NCBI GenBank assembly: GCA_964594125.1 | Contig: CAZQLL010000007.1 | Span: 62,001-126,000 of the forward strand | Direction: 5' to 3' | Length of the DNA: 64,000 nucleotides | Source of the DNA: CAVRZJ01 sp964594125 | GTDB taxonomy: Bacteria; Acidobacteriota; Thermoanaerobaculia; Thermoanaerobaculales; Thermoanaerobaculaceae | Part shown: one piece after another, positions 58,981-64,000 of the stretch | How positions within the stretch are numbered: position 1 is the stretch's first letter | Layout of the letters: the number at the start of each line of letters is the position of its first letter | Position numbers and translations under genes: made by a program | Notes under the pieces: generated by a model | The model's database searches: none | Seen by the model: the letters and a program-made list of their open reading frames with translations, nothing else | Told to the model about the DNA's origin: nothing

Positions 58981-61131
58981 ATGACCCCGCTTCGCACCGA
59001 ACGGCTGCGGCGCGCCCGCGCGATCGACCGCGTGGTCGCGGCCGCGATCACCGCAGGCGGCTCGCTGATCCTGCTCGCCGTCGCGTTCCTCGTGGTGTTC
59101 CTCGTCGGCGAGTGCCTGCCGCTGCTCGGCCGCGGCGGCATCACCGCGCAGCCGGCGGCGCCCGGGCCGCCGGCGGTGGTCGCCGCGAGCGAGGACGAGT
59201 ACCGCGAGAACGTGATCGCGCTGACCGCCGACGGCGCATTCCACCTCATCGGCCGCGGCGGCGCCACGAACGGCCCGCCCGCCGAGGGCGCCGCGGCGCC
59301 GCTGCGCCAGGGGCGCACCTCGGCGGACGGGCGGCTCTTCGCGGCGGTCGACGCCGACGACCGCGTCCACGTGTGGTCGGTGCGGATGCGCGTCCGCTGG
59401 GAAGGCGAGCAGCGCGTGCTGGCGCCGCAGGTGCGGCGGGTGCTGTCGGCGCCGCTGCCGCCCGGCGCGCAGGTGCTGGCGGCAGCCGGCAGCGGCGGCG
59501 CGGCGACGCTGGTGGTCGCCGCGGACGGCGGCGCGCTCCTGCTGCGCGGCGACGCGGACGCAACGAGCTCGGCGCCGCTGGCCGGCGCGGCGGCGCCGGT
59601 CGCCGCCGCACTGGCGGGGGATGGGACGCAGGCGTGGGTGGGCACGGCGCGCCGGCTGCTCTTCTACCAGACCGACGGCGGCGCGCCGCCGGCCGCGGTC
59701 GCCGAGGCGCCGCTGGCCGCCGCGCCCACCGCGATGGCGATGGTGCTCGGCGACGTCACGTGCCTGGTCGGGGACGGCGCCGGCGCGGTGGCGGCCTGGC
59801 AGGCGGTCGCCGGAGGTGTGGCCGGGACGCGGCGCCTCGAGCGCTCCGCGACGTTCGCCGGCGAGGCGGCGGTCGCGGCGCTGGCGCCGTCGCAGCGCGA
59901 CAAGGTGTTCGCGATCCTGCGCGGCGGCACCGTCGAGGTGGCGCACCTGACCAGCCGGCGCGTGCTGCTCGCCGTGCCGGCCGGCGCCGCGCGGCTGGTC
60001 GCCCTCGGCATCTCGCCGCGGCGCGACGGCCTGTTCGCGGTCGCGGAGAACGGCGGCGTCCAGCGCTGGGAGCTCTCCGTACCGCACCCCGAGGCGAGTG
60101 CGGCGACGCTGTTCTCGCCGGTGCGCTACGAGGGGTTCACGAAGCCCGAGCTGGTGTGGCAGTCGACCGGCGGCACCAGCGACTTCGAGCCGAAGCTGTC
60201 GCTCGTGCCGCTGATCATGGGCACGTTCAAGGGCGCGCTGTACGCGCTGCTGTTCTCGGCGCCGTGCGCGCTGGGAGCGGCGCTGTACGTCAGCCAGTTC
60301 GCGCCGCCGCGCGTGCGCGCCGTCACCAAGCCGGTGGTGGAGCTGATGGCGGCGCTGCCGTCGGTCGTGGTGGGGTTCCTCGCCGCACTGTTCCTCGCGC
60401 CGTTGCTCGAGCGCCACCTGGTCGGCGTGCTCGCCCTCGTCGTCGCGCTGCCGCTCGCCGTCGCCGCCGCCGGCGCCGCCTGGGGGGCGCTGCCGCTGCG
60501 CCACCGCCGCCGCCTCGGCCGCGGCGGCGAGCTGGCGGCCATCGGCGCGGTGCTGGCGGCGACGGTCGCCGCCGTCCTCGCGCTCGACGGGCCGCTCCAC
60601 CGCGCGCTGTTCGGCGGCGACTTCCGCCACTGGCTGCTCGAGTCGGCGGGTGTGGCGTTCGACCAGCGCAACGCCGTCGTCGTCGGCTTCGCGCTCGGCT
60701 TCGCGGTGATCCCGATCATCTTCACCCTCGCCGAGGACGCGTTCTCCAACGTGCCGCCGAGCCTGGTGTCGGCGTCGCTGGCGCTCGGCGCGACGCGCTG
60801 GCAGGCGGCGCGCACGGTGGTGCTGCCGGCCGCCAGCCCGGGGCTGTTCGCCGCCGTGATGACCGGGCTCGGGCGCGCCGTCGGCGAGACAATGATCGTG
60901 CTCATGGCGACCGGCAACACGCCGATCCTGTCGCTGTCGCCGTTCGACGGGATGCGCACGATGGCCGCCTGCATCGCGGTCGAGCTGCCGGAGGCGCCGT
61001 ACGGCGGTACCTTGTACCGCGTGTTGATCCTCACCGCTCTCCTGCTGTTCGCGATGACGTTCGTGCTCAACACGGTGGCCGTGGTGGTCTCCGCCCGCCT
61101 GCGGGCGCGCTTCGGAAGGCTGGCGGCATGA
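58981..61131 (+). CDS. pstC: Phosphate ABC transporter permease PstC with large periplasmic insert
   Basis: 716 aa, against about 310 for E. coli PstC. TM1 is near residues 22-45. Residues about 60-375 are a beta-rich insert that reads like a seven-bladed propeller (repeats such as GRLFAAVDADDRVHVWSV). The permease core follows: LMAALPSVVVGFLAALF, then the EAA-like loop VSASLALGATRWQAARTVVLPAASPG near residue 600, then TM helices with GLGRAVGETMIVLMATGN. Long PstC forms occur in several proteobacterial groups. The 178-bp upstream gap has GC-rich direct repeats (GGGCTCCG) but no clear promoter. The stop overlaps the pstA ATG. Confidence 0.94.
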   Translation: MTPLRTERLRRARAIDRVVAAAITAGGSLILLAVAFLVVFLVGECLPLLGRGGITAQPAAPGPPAVVAASEDEYRENVIALTADGAFHLIGRGGATNGPPAEGAAAPLRQGRTSADGRLFAAVDADDRVHVWSVRMRVRWEGEQRVLAPQVRRVLSAPLPPGAQVLAAAGSGGAATLVVAADGGALLLRGDADATSSAPLAGAAAPVAAALAGDGTQAWVGTARRLLFYQTDGGAPPAAVAEAPLAAAPTAMAMVLGDVTCLVGDGAGAVAAWQAVAGGVAGTRRLERSATFAGEAAVAALAPSQRDKVFAILRGGTVEVAHLTSRRVLLAVPAGAARLVALGISPRRDGLFAVAENGGVQRWELSVPHPEASAATLFSPVRYEGFTKPELVWQSTGGTSDFEPKLSLVPLIMGTFKGALYALLFSAPCALGAALYVSQFAPPRVRAVTKPVVELMAALPSVVVGFLAALFLAPLLERHLVGVLALVVALPLAVAAAGAAWGALPLRHRRRLGRGGELAAIGAVLAATVAAVLALDGPLHRALFGGDFRHWLLESAGVAFDQRNAVVVGFALGFAVIPIIFTLAEDAFSNVPPSLVSASLALGATRWQAARTVVLPAASPGLFAAVMTGLGRAVGETMIVLMATGNTPILSLSPFDGMRTMAACIAVELPEAPYGGTLYRVLILTALLLFAMTFVLNTVAVVVSARLRARFGRLAA

Positions 61132-62738
61132 ACGGGCTACGCGCCTGGCTCGCCGAGGGGACGTCGCAGCGCTGGCTGACCGGGGCAGCCCTGCTGCTCG
61201 CGCTGGCGATGATCGCCGGTCTGGTGACCGTGGTCATCGACGTGGCGGCCGGGTTCTTCTGGCCCCAGCCGATCGTCGCGCTCACGCTCGCCGACGGCCG
61301 AGCGCTGCTCGGCGAGGAGGCCGGCCGCGAGGCGGACCCGGCGGCGCCCGGCAGCACCCGCGTGCGCATGAAGGTGGGCAACCGCGATGTCGGCAGCGCC
61401 GACTTCGTCTGGGTGCGCGAGGGCGAGATCGCCTCACGCGCGCTGCCGGCGGACGCCTGGCTGGTCGAGCGCCGCGAGTACGGCCCGTTCTTCGGTTACC
61501 CGGTCGAGCTCGATCTCGGCGAGACCCGGATGCCGGCCGCCGCCGCCGGCTTCGCCGATGCGGTCGAACGCGAGGTCGACCGCCGCGCCCGCCTGCTCGG
61601 CGACCGCGAGCGGGTGCTGCGCAAGGCTGCCGAGCTCCACCTGCCGGTCGCGCGCCTCGTGCAGCGGCTGGCCGCCGCCGAGCGGCGGGGCGCCGCCGAC
61701 GGCGAGGTGCGGCGCGCGCTCGAGCAGGCGCGCGCGCGCGAGCAGGAGGGGTCGGCGCCGCTCCTGAAGCGGCTCGCCGAGATCGACGCCGAGCTCGCCG
61801 TCGGTTCGCTGGTGATGCGTACCGCCGACGGCGGCGAGCGCCCGCTCCCCCTCGCCAAGGTCGTGCGCGCGGTGCCCGCCAACGTCCTCGGCGGCGGCGC
61901 GAAGTCGGCGCTGTACGTGGCTCGGTGGTGGGAGTTCCTCGGCGGGCAGCCGCGCGAATCGAACACCGAGGGCGGGATCTTCCCGGCGCTGTTCGGCACC
62001 GCGCTGATGGTGCTGTTGATGACGCTGGTGGTGGTGCCGCTCGGCGTCGTCACCGCGGTCTACCTCAACGAGTACGCGCGCGACAGCGCGTTCACCCGGG
62101 CGGTGCGCCTGGCGCTCGCCAACCTCGCGGGCGTGCCGTCGATCGTGTTCGGCGCGTTCGGCCTCGCGTTCCTCGTCTACACGGTGGGCGGCGGCATCGA
62201 CCGCGCCTTCTTCGCCGACGCCCTGCCGACGCCGACGTTCGGCACCGGCGGCATCCTGTGGGCGTCGCTCACGCTCGCCCTGCTCACCGTGCCGGTGGTG
62301 GTGATCGCCACCGAGGAGGGGCTGCAGTCGGTGCCGCAGGCGGTGCGCGACGGCGCCCGCGCGCTCGGGGCGACGCGCGCGCAGACGCTGCGGCGCGTCG
62401 TGCTGCCGTACGCGCTGCCGGGGATCCTCACCGGTACCATCCTCGCCGTCGCGCGCGGCGCCGGCGAGGTGGCGCCGCTGATGCTCACGGGCGTCGTCAA
62501 GCTGGCGCCCGACCTGCCGCTCGACGGCGTGCCGCCGTTCCTCCACCTCGAACGCAAGTTCATGCACCTGGGGTTCCACATCTACGACGTCGGCTTCCAG
62601 TCGCCGAACGTCGAGGCGGCGAAGCCGACGGTCTACGCCACGGTGCTCGTCCTGCTGCTGCTGGTGGTGGCGCTCAACATCACGGCGATCGTGCTGCGCA
62701 ACCGCTTGCGCCGCACCCTGCGGAGCTCCGCGGTATGA
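61128..62738 (+). CDS. pstA: Phosphate ABC transporter permease PstA with coiled-coil insert
   Basis: 536 aa, about 240 longer than E. coli PstA. The ATG overlaps the pstC stop. TM1 is near residues 18-42. An insert of about 220 residues follows with a charged helical stretch (REVDRRARLLGDRERVLRKA through LKRLAEIDAELAVGS) likely to form a coiled coil. The core then resumes at TEGGIFPALFGTALMVLLMT, with NLAGVPSIVFGAFGLAF and the EAA-like loop GARALGATRAQTLRRVVLPYALPG. As the partner of PstC it forms the phosphate channel. Both permeases carry family-atypical inserts in the same position, after TM1, so these may contact each other. Confidence 0.94.
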   Translation: MNGLRAWLAEGTSQRWLTGAALLLALAMIAGLVTVVIDVAAGFFWPQPIVALTLADGRALLGEEAGREADPAAPGSTRVRMKVGNRDVGSADFVWVREGEIASRALPADAWLVERREYGPFFGYPVELDLGETRMPAAAAGFADAVEREVDRRARLLGDRERVLRKAAELHLPVARLVQRLAAAERRGAADGEVRRALEQARAREQEGSAPLLKRLAEIDAELAVGSLVMRTADGGERPLPLAKVVRAVPANVLGGGAKSALYVARWWEFLGGQPRESNTEGGIFPALFGTALMVLLMTLVVVPLGVVTAVYLNEYARDSAFTRAVRLALANLAGVPSIVFGAFGLAFLVYTVGGGIDRAFFADALPTPTFGTGGILWASLTLALLTVPVVVIATEEGLQSVPQAVRDGARALGATRAQTLRRVVLPYALPGILTGTILAVARGAGEVAPLMLTGVVKLAPDLPLDGVPPFLHLERKFMHLGFHIYDVGFQSPNVEAAKPTVYATVLVLLLLVVALNITAIVLRNRLRRTLRSSAV

Positions 62739-63496
62739 GCGCGGCGCCCGCCCTGTCGACGAACGGCCTGGTGGCCGGCTTCGGCGACGTCGAGGTCCTC
62801 AAGGGGATCTCGATCGCCGTGCGGCCGCGCACCATCACCGCCCTCATCGGGCCGTCCGGCTGCGGCAAGTCCACGCTGCTGCGCTGCTTCAACCGCATGA
62901 ACGACCACCTCCCGGGGTTCTTCCGCCGCGGCGCCGTGCGCGTCGGCGAGCGCGACGTCTACGACCCGGCGCTGTCGCTCGAGGCGCTGCGCTTCAAGGT
63001 GGGGATGGTGTTCCAGAAGCCCAACCCGTTCCCGCTCTCGATCGCCGAGAACGTGCTGTTCGGCCCGTCGATCGCCGGCGTGCGCGACCCGCGCGCCCTC
63101 GAGGAGACGCTGGTGCGCTCGCTCCAGCGCGCCAACCTGTGGGACGAGGTCAAGGACTCGCTCGGCCACTCGGCGCTCGCGCTCTCCGGCGGGCAGCAGC
63201 AGCGCCTGTGCATCGCCCGCGGCCTCGCCTGCTCGCCCGATATCCTGCTCCTCGACGAGCCGGCATCGGCGCTCGATCCGATCGCCACCGCCCGCCTCGA
63301 GGAGACCATCCTCGAGCTCGCGAGCGACGTCACCATCCTGCTGGTGACGCACAACCTGCTGCAGGCGGCGCGGGTGGCGGCGCGCACCGCGTTCCTCTAC
63401 CTTGGGACGCTGGTGGAGGAGGGCGAGACGACGCAGCTCTTCTCGGCGCCGCGGGAGCGCCTGACGGAGGAGTATGTGACCGGCCGGTTCGGCTAG
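62735..63496 (+). CDS. pstB: Phosphate ABC transporter ATPase PstB
   Basis: 253 aa. The ATG overlaps the pstA stop. Walker A is IGPSGCGKST (38-47), followed by the PstB-specific LLRCFNRMND; the Q-loop is MVFQKPNPFPLSI, the signature LSGGQQQRL, Walker B ILLLDEPASALDP, and the switch His is in LLVTHNLLQA. It hydrolyses ATP to drive phosphate uptake through PstCA. Position, spacing and motifs leave little doubt. Confidence 0.97.
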   Translation: MSAAPALSTNGLVAGFGDVEVLKGISIAVRPRTITALIGPSGCGKSTLLRCFNRMNDHLPGFFRRGAVRVGERDVYDPALSLEALRFKVGMVFQKPNPFPLSIAENVLFGPSIAGVRDPRALEETLVRSLQRANLWDEVKDSLGHSALALSGGQQQRLCIARGLACSPDILLLDEPASALDPIATARLEETILELASDVTILLVTHNLLQAARVAARTAFLYLGTLVEEGETTQLFSAPRERLTEEYVTGRFG

Positions 63497-63505
63497 GAGA
63501 CGATC

Positions 63506-64000
63506 ATGGAGACGCACCTTGTTTCCGAGCTCGAGGCGTTGAAGAAGGTCCTGCTGACGATGGCCGGGGAAGTCGAGAGCCAGATCGCCGGCGCCGTGCG
63601 CGCCGTCATCGAGCGCGATTCCGCACTCGCCGAAAAGGTGATCGCGGGCGACGGCGCGGTCGACGAGCACGAGCGCGAGGTCGACCGCCGCGTCGTCGAG
63701 CTGGTGGTGCGCGACCGCCCCATGGCGCGCGACCTCCGCCTCGCCTTCGCCGCGATCAAGATCGCGCCGTGCCTCGAGCGGGTCTCCGACCACGCGGTCA
63801 ACATCGCCGAGCAGGCGCTCGCGCTCAACCGGGTGCCGCCGCTCAAGCCGTTCGTGACGCTGCCGCGCATGGCCGAAACCGCGATCGGCATGGTGGGCGA
63901 CGCCATCTCGTCGTTCCTGCACGCCGACGCGGCGCTGGCGCGCGCAGTGATCGACCGCGACGACACCGTCGACGCGACGCACGAGGAGATTTTCCGCGAG
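63506..64000 (+). CDS. phoU: Phosphate signalling protein PhoU (3' end outside window)
   Basis: 165 codons visible from an ATG preceded by AGGAG. METHLVSELEALKKVLLTMAG opens the first three-helix PhoU bundle. ARDLRLAFAAIKIAPCLERVSDHAVNIAE is the helix carrying the E-x3-D-H-x2-N-I metal-binding pattern, and DRDDTVDATHEEIFRE starts the second bundle, where the window ends. PhoU links PstSCAB to PhoR and represses the Pho regulon when phosphate is ample. The last gene of the operon as seen. Confidence 0.96.
   Translation, partial: METHLVSELEALKKVLLTMAGEVESQIAGAVRAVIERDSALAEKVIAGDGAVDEHEREVDRRVVELVVRDRPMARDLRLAFAAIKIAPCLERVSDHAVNIAEQALALNRVPPLKPFVTLPRMAETAIGMVGDAISSFLHADAALARAVIDRDDTVDATHEEIFRE

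Noticed and set aside
1..64000. tRNA genes, rRNA, CRISPR arrays, phage genes or transposases
   Set aside because: No T-loop-like sequences with fitting acceptor stems, no regularly spaced repeats and no transposase or integrase motifs were seen when reading both strands.

Overview
The window is a very GC-rich (roughly 73-75 % by eye), gene-dense stretch of a bacterial chromosome. The gene content fits a Gram-negative, lipopolysaccharide-type soil or sediment bacterium: a Wzm/Wzt-type exporter, outer-membrane barrel proteins of the DUF5916 kind, lipoproteins, sigma-54 pilin promoters and IPTL-like C-terminal sorting tails. My best guess is Acidobacteriota (Thermoanaerobaculia-like). That is inferred from style and gene content only; there is no rRNA or other marker gene here. 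I saw no tRNA, rRNA, CRISPR array, phage or insertion-sequence transposase.

Layout. (1) 1-7.7 kb, plus strand: a clan GH-A glycosidase cut by the window edge, a secreted GH38 alpha-mannosidase with C-terminal chitobiase-like and PA14 domains, and a polytopic TPR protein resembling TMTC/PMT O-mannosyltransferases. (2) 7.7-10.3 kb, minus: a three-gene ABC-2 transporter unit. (3) 10.4-31.3 kb, mostly minus: a surface-polysaccharide region with four glycosyltransferases, a FAD oxidoreductase, a WecA/MraY-type initiating transferase, two O-antigen ligase/polymerase-like proteins, two YfhO-like membrane proteins, a polyamine-synthase-like membrane fusion, two tandem GspG-like pilins, and a Wzt/Wzm exporter coupled to a periplasmic-binding lipoprotein. 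Most neighbours overlap by 4 bases (ATGA or GTGA), so the blocks are probably translationally coupled. (4) 31.4-36.3 kb: a secreted multidomain nuclease behind a Pho-box-like repeat, and an M24 aminopeptidase. (5) 36.6-38.0 kb: a protoglobin divergent from a MarR-type regulator with a four-cysteine tail. They share back-to-back sigma-70 promoters and two matching palindromic operators. (6) 38.5-46.3 kb: a SEC-C protein, a degenerate Hsp70-like gene, a CocE/S15 hydrolase, a secreted M3 peptidase, a RelBE-like toxin-antitoxin pair and a HAD-IG 5'-nucleotidase. (7) 46.7-53.2 kb: a tandem pair of very large secreted proteins, one with YD/RHS repeats and one with five galactose-binding-like repeats. 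(8) 53.6-64 kb: a DUF5916 barrel protein, a phosphodiesterase, and the phosphate operon pstSCAB-phoU behind a Pho box; phoU runs off the right edge.

How the parts work together. Region 3 would build a lipid-linked glycan (WecA-like and glycosyltransferases), export it (Wzm/Wzt) and polymerise or ligate it (the Wzy/WaaL-like proteins). Region 8 and the nuclease at 31.4 kb form a likely phosphate-starvation regulon. Region 5 looks like a self-contained gas- or redox-responsive switch. Three copies of a 16-bp box (36.5, 46.6 and 50.6 kb), all in one orientation and just downstream of minus-strand stop codons, and several clustered hairpin elements, two of which are read as protein N-termini, are the least explained features.
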